Below are positions 23,201-33,253 of a stretch of 64,000 bases of DNA, piece by piece. The DNA lies in NCBI GenBank assembly GCA_946800325.1, contig OX326957.1:51021798-51085797 (forward strand). The letters are read 5' to 3'. Source of the DNA: Luzula sylvatica. Lineage: Eukaryota; Streptophyta; Magnoliopsida; Poales; Juncaceae. A program made the translations under genes and the position numbers. Position 1 is the first letter of the stretch; each line of letters begins with the position of its first letter. Under the pieces are notes generated by a model. That model worked only from the letters and a program-made list of their open reading frames with translations, searched no databases and was not told the DNA's origin.

Positions 23201-23651
23201 GAAGCTATGCGACAAAACCCTAAGTAGGGTGTACTGAAGATAGGTGTCTGGACATGGCGTAGCACAATGGTACACGGATTATAAATGGAAAGCATGTCAA
23301 AACATTGCAGAAGTGGGCCGGATTCTGAAGATGAAGATTTAAGAGGGATTGAGGGCCCGCGATATTCATTGTGGGGATAGTATAGATATATAGAAATATA
23401 ATATAATATAGTAATGACATATGGAAATAATATAGTAAAGATATATAGAAATACCATACATTGCTATACAGCTGCAGAGCCGGAATCGCATCCACAGCCA
23501 CCAGATATGCGCCTCCCAATGAAAACTCGACCAAAAACCTCCTTTTCCTAATTCCAACTCGACACGGTATTATGGCAAAGCTACTTGTACCTGAAAAACC
23601 AAAGATTAATACTTTAGAGAGATAGTATTAAACTAATCGAGAAAAGCAATA
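23201..23651. other. Intergenic flank of the RIP-like cluster
   Basis: No supported gene. A short tract at 23385-23460 repeats ATATAGAAATA-like words. Confidence 0.4.
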
Positions 23652-24062
23652 TCAATACGAAAATAATTTATAACTACTATTTGGCATAGGTATTCCACCG
23701 TTGGTAAAATCACGAGGTAATAGAATATCGGCGAAATAATGCCATATTCCCCTAATTCTGAGTGCAACAATGTATAGGTCTTTGGCGCGGAATTTGACGG
23801 TTAATCCGTTGCCTTCGATGGAAGTTAAATGAATTTCAAAATAACCATATGATATGTCGTTGGGACTCATTGTCGCTAAAACCGGGCAATCCCGGTCGGG
23901 CATCGCAAAAACCGGGCTGTCCCGGAGGTTAGACCGAATAATTAGTTTTGTTCGCTGACGAAATTCCTCGATTATTGATGCGATGCATTCTTTGTATATG
24001 ATTTTCTGATCTTCAAATGTTTTATCACGAAAATTCATTCGTTTTGCAAATAAATTGTTCAT
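23652..24062 (-). pseudogene. RIP-like gene fragment, N-terminal half (copy 1)
   Basis: The ATG at 24062 opens a frame of 136 residues resembling the N-terminal half of the ribosome-inactivating-protein fold (rRNA N-glycosidase, which removes one adenine from large rRNA). Visible are a helix-rich start (IIEEFRQR), a β-strand pair LTSIEGNGLTVKF, and the family's D-L-Y-I-V-A strand with its conserved active-site Tyr, then WHYFAD. There is no signal peptide, unlike most plant RIPs. An internal near-repeat (RDSPV.../RDCPVLA) marks this variant. The half with the catalytic Glu and Arg is absent and the frame runs out at SSYKL. It is therefore broken. Confidence 0.65.
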
Positions 24063-24084
24063 TTTTAGCAAAAACCTACAACAG

Positions 24085-24757
24085 AATAAGTAGTGTTCTT
24101 AGCACAGTATTCAATTAACACACTACAACAGAATAATCAATGTTTTTAAACGTTTTGAAACAGATTATAAAGTATATTGCTATTCAATTGACCTGATAAG
24201 TAGTGTTTTTAGCACAGTATTCAATTAAAGTACATTCAATTAACACACTACAACATAATAAGTAGTGTTTTAAAACGTTTTGGAAACATTAATTAAAGTA
24301 TATTCAATTAACACACAATTCAATTGACCTGATAAGTAGTGTTTTTAGCACATTATTCAATTAAAGTACATTCAATTAACACACTACAACAGAATAAGTA
24401 GTGTTTTAAAACGTTTTGGAAACATTAATTAAAGTATATTCAATTAACACACAATTCAATTGACCTGATAAGTAGTGTTTTTAGCACAGTATTCAATTAA
24501 CACACTACAACAGAATAAGTAGTGTTTTAAAACGTTTTGGAAACATTAATTAAAGTATATTCAATTAACACACAATTCAATTGACCTGATAAGTAGTGTT
24601 TTTAGCACAGTATTCAATTAAAGTACATTCAATTAACACACTAGAACAGAATAAGTAGTGTTTTAAAACGTTTAAGAAACATTAATTAAAGTATATTCAA
24701 TTAACACACAATTCAATTGACCTGATAAGTAGTGTTTTTAGCACAGTATTCAATTAA
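24085..24757. repeat. 136-bp tandem satellite (array 1)
   Basis: The phrase CCTGATAAGTAGTG recurs at 24192, 24328, 24464, 24585 and 24721, giving units of 136, 136, 121 and 136 bp. The 121-bp unit lacks 15 bp. Each unit contains GTGTTTTAAAACGTTTTGG and the word TTCAATTAACACAC. The array lies between two head-to-head RIP-like fragments. Confidence 0.9.
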
Positions 24758-25138
24758 AGTAAGGAATGCACGGAATCGGTAATTGAGGAATTTCGTCAGA
24801 GATCGAAACTACTTATTCGGTCTAAAGGCCGGGATTGTCCGGTTTTAGCGACAATGCATCGAACCCACATATCAAATGGTTATTTCGATATTAATTTAAC
24901 TTCCATCGAAGGCAACCAATTAACCGTCAAATTTCGCGCAATAGACCTCTACATTGTGGCACTCAAAATTAGAGGAATATGGCACTATTTCGTCGATATT
25001 CAATTACCTCCTGATTTTATCGTCGGAGGCATACCTACTTTAAATAGTAGTTATTAGTTATTATCGGATAAAACAAGTTTTTACAGGGGTAGTTTCAATG
25101 AGTGCATCAATATTTTTTCGGGAGGCATTAGTAGGGAG
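24758..25138 (+). pseudogene. RIP-like fragment (copy 2), both ends lost
   Basis: The frame is fused to the satellite at about 24757, so the first 30 or so codons are missing. It keeps the strand region (LTSIEGNQLTVKF, DLYIVAL, WHYFVD). It has an in-frame stop near 25055, then continues as RIP sequence until a hAT element begins at 25139. The catalytic half is absent. Confidence 0.65.
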
Positions 25139-25498
25139 CACTGTTGTAAAAAACGGTGAAAAACGGTGGAAAAATGGTGTTTCGGTGGAAAACGTTCCGT
25201 TTTTTACAAGACGGTTTGAAAAAACGGTCAAACATTTTTTTCCGTGTATGACCCTTTTTTTTGGGAAAAAACTTTTTATGGTTCGAAAAATGGCCGTTTT
25301 ACACAACAAAAAAAATTGGAATTTTGATTATTTACCGTTTTTCAGTCCATTTTTTTTCCAGCCCAATAAAATTACTATTTTTTTTACTTACGGTTGTCCC
25401 GAATGATGTTAATGATTTTACTATTTAGTTTATGTTTGGATTTGAGTTTATATTTTGATGTTACGTTTTGTTGGACATTCGTTTTGATGTTACGTTTA
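25139..25498. mobile_element. Truncated hAT element (CACTGTTGTAAAAAACGG end)
   Basis: It starts with the hAT-type end at 25139, directly after GTAGGGAG of the RIP-like sequence. It continues through ACGGT-rich repeats and breaks at about 25498, where the 5' flank of the next RIP-like copy begins. The far end is missing. Confidence 0.7.
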
Positions 25499-25581
25499 TG
25501 GCCCTTTAATTGAATAGTGTGTCAATTGGATTTTAGTCATAATATTTATCTTCTTTGTTTTGCTGTTAGGTTTTTGCTAAA

Positions 25582-25989
25582 ATGATCAATTTATTAGCAA
25601 AAGAATTGAATTTTTCGGACAAAACATTTGAAGATCAGAGAACAATATACAAAGAATGCACGTAATCGGTAATTGAGGAATTTCGTCAGAGATCGAAACT
25701 ACTTATTCGGTCTAAAGGCCGGGATTGCCCGGTTTTAGCGACAATGCATCGAACCCACATATCAAATGGTTATTTCAATATTAATTTAACTTCCATCGAA
25801 AGCAACCATTTAACCGTGAAAATTCGCGCAATAGACCTCTACATTGTGGCACTCAAAATTAGAGAAATATGACACTATTTCGCCAATATTCAATTACCTC
25901 CTGATTTTATCGTCGGAGGCATACTTATTTTAAATAGTAGTTATAAGTTATTATCGGATAAAACAAGTTTTTATAGGGGTAGTTTCAAT
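25582..25989 (+). pseudogene. RIP-like fragment, N-terminal half (copy 3)
   Basis: The ATG at 25582 opens the copy after a short 5' flank (25499-25581) ending GTTTTTGCTAAA. Two nonsense changes are visible by comparison with sister copies: a TAA near 25665 (Glu codon elsewhere) and a TGA near 25869 (Trp codon elsewhere). At 25989 the sequence is interrupted by two consecutive hAT elements. The C-terminal half resumes at 27208. The gene is dead in three independent ways. Confidence 0.65.
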
Positions 25990-26579
25990 CAAAGTTGTAA
26001 AATACGGAAAACGGTACGTAACGGTCGGGGACCGTAAAACGGGATTACCGTAAAACGGTAAAAAAATGGTGGAAAAACGATCACCGAAATCGATAATAAT
26101 TTAACTAAAATTTATAGATGAAACCAAAAAAATATATAATAATTTAATTTTTCAATAGTAAAAAAATAACATAAACAACATCCAACATAAAACATAACAT
26201 CAAAACGAATGTCTAACATAAACGTAACATCAAAACGAATGTCCAACAAAATGTAACATCAAAATATAAACTCAAATCCAAACATAAACTAAATAGGAAA
26301 ATCATTAACATCATTCGGGACAACCGTAAGTAAAAAAAATGGTAATTTTATTAGGTTGGAAAAAAAATGGGCTGAAAAACGGTAAATAATCAAAATTCCA
26401 ATTTTTGTTGTTGTGAAAAACAGCCAATTTTCGAAGCGTAAAACGTTTTTTTCTGAAAAAAATGGTCAAACACGGTAAAAAAACGTTTGACTGTTTTTTC
26501 AAACCGTCTTGTAAAAAACGGAACGTTTTTCCATCGAAACAACGGTTTTTCACCTTTTTCACCATTTTTTACAATAGTG
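25990..26579. mobile_element. hAT MITE A in the RIP-like gene, 590 bp
   Basis: The ends CAAAGTTGTAAAATACGG and CCATTTTTTACAATAGTG are inverted repeats. GTTTCAAT precedes it (25982-25989) and follows it (26580-26587). The interior is rich in ACGGTAAAACGG-type words, with no transposase. Confidence 0.9.
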
Positions 26580-26587
26580 GTTTCAAT

Positions 26588-27199
26588 CAATGTTGTAAAA
26601 TACGGGAAACGGTACGGAACGGTCGGGGACCGAAAAACGGGATTACCGTAAAACGGTGGAAAAACGGTGGAAAAACGGTGAAAAAACGGTCATCGAAATC
26701 GATAGTAATTTAATTAAAATTTATAGATGAAACCAAAAAAATATACAATAATGTAATTTTTTAATAGTAAAAAAATAACATAAACAACATCCAACATAAA
26801 ACATAATATCAAAACGAATGTCTAACATAAACGTAACATCAAAACGAATGTCCAACAAAACGTAACATCAAAATAAAAACTCAAATCCAAACATAAACTA
26901 AATAGTAAAATCATTAACATCATTCGGAACAACCGTAAGTAAAAAAAATGATAATTTTATTGGGTTGGAAAAACAAATGGGCCAAAAAACGGTAAATATT
27001 CAAAATTTCAATGTTTTGTTGTGAAAAACGGCCGTTTTTCGAACCGAAAAACATTTTTTCCCAAAAAAAAACGGTCAAACACGGTAAAAAAACGTTTGAC
27101 CGTTTTTTCAAACCGTCTTGTAAAAAAAGGAACGTTTTTCCACCGAAACACCGTTTTTCCACCGTTTTTCACCGTTTTTCTCCGTTTTTTACAACAGTG
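26588..27199. mobile_element. hAT MITE B, inserted next to MITE A, 612 bp
   Basis: The ends CAATGTTGTAAAATACGG and CCGTTTTTTACAACAGTG are flanked by GTTTCAAT on both sides (26580-26587 and 27200-27207). It shares its left duplication with MITE A, so the two elements sit in series at one target site. Confidence 0.9.
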
Positions 27200-27207
27200 G
27201 TTTCAAT

Positions 27208-27561
27208 GAGTGCATCAATATTTTGTCGGGAGACATTAGTAGGGAGTGGGTAGAATTTTTGCTAGTAGCTTTAGCGGAGGCCTTCCGTTTCAACTCAATT
27301 AACGATATGATGGTTAGAACTTTGGATGAATATGCTTATCTGAAACAAGATACGAAAGATCAGAAACAAAACTTGACAACTAAAATTGACAATTGGAGAA
27401 CCTATTCAGAACATATATTTTCTAATGCCACAATTAAATTATATCCAAAAGATCAGAGACCACTTTTCAAAGAATATGCAATTTTGGGGGATATAACTAT
27501 GAATCTGGACGAGATTCCAATTTTGTCTATTACAGCCGATGAACTTGAAAAAATTCAGTGA
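27208..27561 (+). pseudogene. RIP-like fragment, catalytic C-terminal half (continuation of copy 3)
   Basis: The frame resembles the C-terminal part of the RIP fold. LVALAEAFRF matches the family signature in which Glu and Arg catalyse depurination (E-A-x-R-F). DNWRTYSEHI matches the conserved Trp region. It ends with a stop at 27559-27561. The key residues are present, but the half is cut from its N-terminus by 1.2 kb of hAT sequence. The sequence match is to short motifs and their order; overall similarity to known RIPs is low. Confidence 0.65.
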
Positions 27562-27789
27562 GAGCAATACTCACTAAACCAGTGAATCAAATAACCAGTC
27601 CATAAAAATTCTCGGCATATTTCAAAATTTGGAGATCTAAATAGAGATCTTGGGACATTAACCAGTATAAGGAGCATGGAGTTCCTGTGCACTGTTAATG
27701 TACCAAGGTCTCTATTTAGATCTCCAAATTTTGAAATATGTCGAGAATTTTGTAGACTGGTTGTTTGATTCACTGGTTTAGTGAGTATC

Positions 27790-28155
27790 GCTCTCACTGG
27801 ATTTTTTTCAAGTTCATCGGCTGTAATACACAAAATTGAAATCTCGTCTAGATTCATAGTTATATCCTCTAAAATTGTATATTCCTTCTAAAGTGGTCTC
27901 TGATCTTTTGAATATAATTTAACTGTGGCATTAGAAAATATATGTTCTGAATAGGTTCTCCAATTGTCAATTTTAATTGTCAAGTTTTTTTTCTGATCTT
28001 TCGTATCTTGTTTCAGATAAGCATATTCATCCAAAGTTCTAACCATCATATCTTTAATTGAGTTGAAAAGGAAGGCCTCCGCTAAAGCTACTAGCAAAAA
28101 TTCTACCTACTCCCTACTAATGTCTCCCGACAAAATATTGATGCACTCATTGAAA
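27790..28155 (-). pseudogene. RIP-like fragment, catalytic half, minus strand (copy 4)
   Basis: This is the right arm of the inverted repeat. A 69-codon frame (27888-28097) holds the LLVALAEAF segment. In the catalytic helix the residues differ slightly from copy 3 (EAFLF where copy 3 has EAFRF), so the catalytic-type Arg appears lost. Stops break the rest of the frame. The fragment ends at about 28155, where ACGGT-rich hAT sequence takes over. Confidence 0.65.
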
Positions 28156-28695
28156 CTACCCCTGTAAAAAACGGTGAAAAAAGTTAAAAAACGGTGTTTC
28201 GGTGGAAAAACGTTTCGTTTTTTACAAGACGGTTTGAAAAAATGGTCAAACATTTTTTTACCGTGTTTCACCATTTTTTTTTCGGAAAAAGCGTTTTTCG
28301 GTTAGAAAAACGGCCGTTTTTCTAAACAAAAAAATTGGAATTTTGATTATTTACCGTTTTTCAAACCATTTTTTTTTCCAGCCAAATAAAATTACCATTT
28401 TTTATACTTACGGTTGTCCCGAATGATGTTAATGATTTTACTATTTAGTTTATGTTTGGATTTGAGTTTATATTTTGATGTTACATTTTGTTGGACATTC
28501 GTTTTGATGTTACGTTTATGTTAGACATTCGTTTTGATGTTATGTTTTATGTTGGATTTGTTTATGTTATTTTTTTACTATTAAAAAATTAAATGATTAT
28601 ATATTTTTTTGGTTTAATCTATAAATTTTAATTAAAATATTATCGATTTCGGTGATTTGTTTTTCTCCGTTTTTCCACCGTTTTTTCACCATTTT
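28156..28695. mobile_element. Truncated hAT element of the ACGGT-rich family
   Basis: The sequence is nearly the reverse complement of MITEs A and B but lacks recognisable termini at both sides. It joins RIP-like pieces directly at 28155 and 28695. Confidence 0.65.
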
Positions 28696-28824
28696 AGAGA
28701 AATATGACACTATTTCGCCGATATTCAATAACCTCCTGATTTTATCGTCGGAGGCATACCTATTTTAAATAGTAGTTATACGTTATTATCGGATAAAACA
28801 AGTTTTTATAGGGGTAGTTTCGAT
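28696..28824 (+). pseudogene. RIP-like fragment, middle piece (copy 5)
   Basis: Only the stretch from the WHYFA region (with a TGA in place of Trp) to GGGTAGTTTCGAT survives. A hAT element begins at 28825. Confidence 0.6.
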
Positions 28825-29371
28825 CAATGTTGTAAAACGGGATTACCGTAAAACAGTGAAAACACGTTGGAAAAACGGTGAAAAAACGATCACCGAAATC
28901 GATAATAATTTAACTAATATTTATAGATGAAACCAAAAAATATATAATAATTTAATTTTTTAATAGTAAAAAAATAACATAAAACATTACAGCAAAACGA
29001 ATGTCTAACATAAATGTAACATCAAAACGAATGTCCAACAAAATGTAACATCAAAATATAAACAAAAATCCAAACAAAAACTAAATAGCAAAATCATTAA
29101 CATCATTCGGGACAACCGTAAGTATAAAAAATTGTAATTTTATTGGTCTGGAAAATAAATGGGCTGAAAAACGGTAAATAATCAAAATTCCAATTTTTTT
29201 GTTGTGAAAAACGGCCGTTTTTCGAACCGTAAAACGTTTTTTTCAGAAAAAAAAATGGTCAAACACGGTAAAAAAACGTTTGACCGTTTTTTCAAACCGT
29301 CTTGTAAAAAACGGAACGTTTTTCCACCGGAACACCGTTTTTTCACCTTTTCATCGATTTTTACAACAGTG
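28825..29371. mobile_element. hAT MITE C in a RIP-like copy, 547 bp
   Basis: It starts CAATGTTGTAAAACGGG and ends CGATTTTTACAACAGTG. It is flanked by GTTTCGAT (28817-28824) and GTTTCAAT (29372-29379), an 8-bp duplication with one mismatch. It occupies the same position in the RIP-like sequence as MITEs A and B. Confidence 0.85.
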
Positions 29372-29379
29372 GTTTCAAT

Positions 29380-29593
29380 GAGTGCATTAATATTTTGTCG
29401 GGAGACATTAGTAGGGAGTGGGTAGAATTTTTGCTAGTAGCTTTAGCGGAGGCCTTCCGTTTCAACTCAATTAACGATATGATGGTTAGAACTTTGGAGG
29501 AATATACTTATTTGAAACAAGATACGAAAGATCAGAAACAAAACATGACAACTAAAATTGACAATTGGAGAACCTATTCAGAACATATATTTT
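29380..29593 (+). pseudogene. RIP-like fragment, catalytic half, truncated (copy 5 continued)
   Basis: It carries the same LVALAEAFRF and DNWRTYSEHIFS motifs as copy 3. It is cut off at 29593, exactly where the duplicated segment begins, so it is fused tail to tail with the minus-strand N-terminal copy that follows. Confidence 0.65.
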
Positions 29594-29595
29594 CT

Positions 29596-29975
29596 GGCAT
29601 AGGTATTCCACCGTTGGTAAAATCACGAGGTAATAGAATATCGGCGAAATAATGCCATATTCCCCTAATTCTGAGTGCAACAATGTATAGGTCTTTGGCG
29701 CGGAATTTGACGGTTAATCCGTTGCCTTCGATGGAAGTTAAATGAATTTCAAAATAACCATATGATATGTCGTTGGGACTCATTGTCGCTAAAACCGGGC
29801 AATCCCGGTCGGGCGTCGCTAAAACCGGACTGTCCCGGAGGTTAGACCGAATAATTAGTTTTGTTCGCTGACGAAATTCCTCGATTATTGATGCGATGCA
29901 TTCTTTGTATATGATTTTCTGATCTTCAAATGTTTTATCACGAAAATTCATTCGTTTTGCAAATAAATTGTTCAT
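29596..29975 (-). pseudogene. RIP-like fragment, N-terminal half (copy 1')
   Basis: This is the duplicate of copy 1, with the ATG at 29975. It has a few substitutions (for example PVLATPDRD where copy 1 has PVFAMPDRD). The frame loses its last residues at the duplication junction and reads into the neighbouring fragment. Confidence 0.65.
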
Positions 29976-29997
29976 TTTTAGCAAAAACCTACAACAG

Positions 29998-30670
29998 AAT
30001 AAGTAGTGTTCTTAGCACAGTATTCAATTAACACACTACAACAGAATAAGCAGTGTTTTTAAACGTTTTGAAACAGATTATAAAGTATATTACTATTCAA
30101 TTGACCTGATAAGTAATGTTTTTAGCACAGTATTCAATTAAAGTACATTCAATTAACACACTACAACAGAATAAGTAGTGTTTTAAAACATTTTGGAAAC
30201 ATTAATTAAAGTATATTCAATTAACACACAATTCAATTGACCTGATAAGTAGTGTTTTTAGCACAGTATTCAATTAAAGTACATTCAATTAACACACTAC
30301 AACAGAATAAGTAGTGTTTTAAAACGTTTTGGAAACATTAATTAAAGTATATTCAATTAACACACAATTCAATTGACCTGATAAGTAGTGTTTTTAGCAC
30401 AGTATTCAATTAACACACTACAACAGAATAAGTAGTGTTTTCAAACGTTTTGGAAACATTAATTAAAGTATATTCAATTAACACACAATTCAATTGACCT
30501 GATAAGTAGTGTTTTTAGCACAGTATTCAATTAAAGTACATTCAATTAACACACTAGAACAGAATAAGTAGTGTTTTAAAACGTTTAAGAAACATTAATT
30601 AAAGTATATTCAATTAACACACAATTCAATTGACCTGATAAGTAGTGTTTTTAGCACATTATTCAATTAA
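29998..30670. repeat. 136-bp tandem satellite (array 2)
   Basis: This is the duplicate of the array at 24085-24757, with the same unit order and the same 121-bp short unit. Confidence 0.9.
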
Positions 30671-31051
30671 AGTAAGGAATGCACGGAATCGGTAATTGAG
30701 GAATTTCGTCAGAGATCGAAACTACTTATTCGGTCTAAAGGCCGGGATTGTCCGGTTTTAGCGACAATGCATCGAACCCACATATCAAATGGTTATTTCG
30801 ATATTAATTTAACTTCCATCGAAGGCAACCAATTAACCGTCAAATTTCGCGCAATAGACCTCTACATTGTGGCACTCAAAATTAGAGGAATATGGCACTA
30901 TTTCGTCGATATTCAATTACCTCCTGATTTTATCGTCGGAGGCATACCTATTTTAAATAGTAGTTATAAGTTATTATCGGATAAAACAAGTTTTTACAGG
31001 GGTAGTTTCAATGAGTGCATCAATATTTTTTCGGGAGGCATTAGTAGGGAG
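30671..31051 (+). pseudogene. RIP-like fragment (copy 2')
   Basis: This is the duplicate of copy 2. Here the stop seen at 25055 in copy 2 is absent, so the frame reads on through SSYKLLSDKTSFYRGSF and enters the hAT element, ending at 31072. It still lacks its N-terminus and the catalytic half. Confidence 0.65.
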
Positions 31052-31411
31052 CACTGTTGTAAAAAACGGTGAAAAACGGTGGAAAAATGGTGTTTCGGTG
31101 GAAAACGTTCCGTTTTTTACAAGACGGTTTGAAAAAACGATCAAACATTTTTTTCCGTGTATGACCCTTTTTTTTGGGAAAAAACTTTTTACGGTTCGAA
31201 AAACGGCCGTTTTACACAACAACAAAAAATTGGAATTTTGATTATTTACCGTTTTTCAGTCCATTTTTTTTCCAGCCCAATAAAATTACTATTTTTTTTA
31301 CTTACGGTTGTCCCGAATGATGTTAATGATTTTACTATTTAGTTTATGTTTGGATTTGAGTTTATATTTTGATGTTACGTTTTGTTGGACATTCGTTTTG
31401 ATGTTACGTTT
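31052..31411. mobile_element. Truncated hAT element (duplicate of 25139-25498)
   Basis: It has the CACTGTTGTAAAAAACGG start and breaks at the same internal point as its duplicate. Confidence 0.7.
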
Positions 31412-31495
31412 ATGGCCCTTTAATTGAATAGTGTGTCAATTGGATTTTAGTCATAATATTTATCTTCTTTGTTTTGCTGTTAGGTTTTTGCTAAA

Positions 31496-31903
31496 ATGAT
31501 CAATTTATTCGCAAAAGAATTGAATTTTTCGGACAAAACATTTGAAGATCAGAGAACAATATACAAAGAATGCACGGAATCGGTAATTGAGGAATTTCGT
31601 CAGAGATCGAAACTACTTATTCGGTCTAAAGGCCGGGATTGCCCGGTTTTAGCGACAATGCATCGAACCCACATATCAAATGGTTATTTCAATATTAATT
31701 TAACTTCCATCGAAAGCAACCATTTAACCGTGAAAATTCGCGCAATAGACCTCTACATTGTGGCACTCAAAATTAGAGAAATATGACACTATTTCGCCGA
31801 TATTCAATTACCTCCTGATTTTATCGTCGGAGGCATACCTATTTTAAATAGTAGTTATAAGTTATTATCGGATAAAACAAGTTTTTATAGGGGTAGTTTC
31901 AAT
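31496..31903 (+). pseudogene. RIP-like fragment, N-terminal half (copy 3')
   Basis: This is the duplicate of copy 3. The ATG at 31496 opens 96 codons up to a TGA (31784-31786) in place of the Trp codon of the WHYFA motif. The other nonsense change of copy 3 is absent, so that one arose after the duplication. A hAT element begins at 31904 after GTTTCAAT. Confidence 0.65.
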
Positions 31904-32465
31904 CAATGTTGTAAAATACGGAAAACGGTACGTAACGGTCAGGGACCGTAAAACGGGATTACCGTAATACGGTGAAAAAACGGTGGAAAAACGATCCCCG
32001 AAATCGATAATAATTTAACTAAAATTTATAGATAAAACCAAAAAAATATATAATAATTTAATTTTTCAATAGTAAAACAATAACATAAACAACATCCAAC
32101 ATAAAACATACCATCAAAACGAATGTCTAACATAAACGTAACATCAAAACGAATGTCCAACAAAATGTAACATCAAAATATAGACTCAAATCCAAACATA
32201 AACTAAATAGTAAAATCATTAACATCATTCAGGACAACCGTAAGTAAAAAAAATGGTAATTTTATTGGGTTGGAAAAAAAAATGGGCTGAAAAACGGTAA
32301 ATAATCAAAATTCCAATTTTTTTGTTGTGAAAAACAGCCGTTTTTCGAAGCGTAAAATGTTTTTTTCTGAAAAAAAATGGTCAAACACGGTAAAAAAACG
32401 TTTGACTGTTTTTTCAAACCGTCTTGTAAAAAACGGAACGTTTTTCCATCGAAACAACGGTTTTT
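31904..32465. mobile_element. hAT MITE (duplicate of MITE A), right end lost
   Basis: It starts CAATGTTGTAAAATACGG after GTTTCAAT (31896-31903). It follows MITE A until 32465, where an inverted piece of the same family replaces its right end. Confidence 0.8.
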
Positions 32466-32737
32466 CTATAAATTTTAGACATTCGTTTTGATGTTATGTT
32501 TATGTTAGACATTCGTTTTGATGTTATGTTTTATGTTGGATGTTGTTTATGTTATTTTTTTACTATTGAAAAATTAAATTATTATATATTTTTTTGGTTT
32601 CATCTATAAATTTTAGTTAAATTATTATCGATTTCGGTGATCGTTTTTCCACCATTTTTTTACCGTTTTACGGTAATCCCGTTTTACGGTCCCCGACCGT
32701 TACGTACCGTTTTCCGTATTTTACAACTTTGATTGAA
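32466..32737. mobile_element. Inverted hAT fragment of the same family
   Basis: It ends with the inverted terminus CCGTATTTTACAACTTTG followed by ATTGAAAC, the reverse complement of GTTTCAAT. It is a left end in minus orientation, joined to the previous fragment. Confidence 0.75.
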
Positions 32738-33139
32738 ACTACCCCTATAAAAACTTGTTTTATCCGATAATAACTTATAACTACTATTTAAAATAGGTAT
32801 GCCTCCGACGATAAAATCAGGAGGTAATTGAATATTGGCGAAATAGTGTCATATTTCTCTAATTTTGAGTGCCACAATGTAGAGGTCTATTGCGCGAATT
32901 TTCACGGTTAAATGGTTGCTTTCGATGGAAGTTAAATTAATATCGAAATAACCATTTGATATGTGGGTTCGATGCATTGTCGCTAAAACCGTGCAATCCC
33001 GGCCTTTGGACCGAATAAGTAGTTTTGATCTCTGACGAAATTCCTCAATTACCGATTCCGTGCATTATTTGTATATTTTTCTCTGATCTTCAAATGTTTT
33101 GTCCGAAAAATTCAATTCTTTTGCGAATAAATTGATCAT
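32738..33139 (-). pseudogene. RIP-like fragment, N-terminal half, minus strand (copy 6)
   Basis: This is an inverted near-copy of copy 3, with the ATG at 33139. It keeps the same order of motifs and the TGA in place of the Trp codon. The hAT insertion sits at the same 8-bp site. Its 5' flank (33140-33230) matches that of copies 3 and 3'. Confidence 0.65.
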
Positions 33140-33253
33140 TTTAGCAAAAACCTAACAGCAAAACAAAAAAGATAAATATTATGACTAAAATCCAATTGAC
33201 ACACTATTCAATTAAAGGGCGCTAGCTATCTAAATACAAATTATTGGATTTAG

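Larger units (their letters stand above)
27200..28155. repeat. Long inverted repeat of the RIP-like catalytic half
   Basis: The left arm (about 27200-27662) and the right arm (about 27695-28155) are inverted copies of each other. They contain the C-terminal RIP-like frame plus about 100 bp of its 3' flank. The loop is only about 30 bases. The words GGAGATCTAAATAGAGA and TCTCTATTTAGATCTCC face each other close to the centre. Confidence 0.85.
29594..32465. repeat. Second copy of a 2.87-kb segmental duplication
   Basis: It matches 23681-26551 with a constant offset of 5913 bp, moving to 5914 after one small indel near 31225. Only scattered substitutions separate the two. Both ends are sharp: RIP-like C-terminal sequence on the left and divergent hAT-derived sequence on the right. 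The copy includes RIP-like fragments, the satellite and part of a hAT element. Confidence 0.9.

Noticed and set aside
25098..25406. Frames through the ACGGT-rich hAT elements on both strands
   Set aside because: They recur in every copy of the element with shifting frames and low complexity. No transposase similarity.
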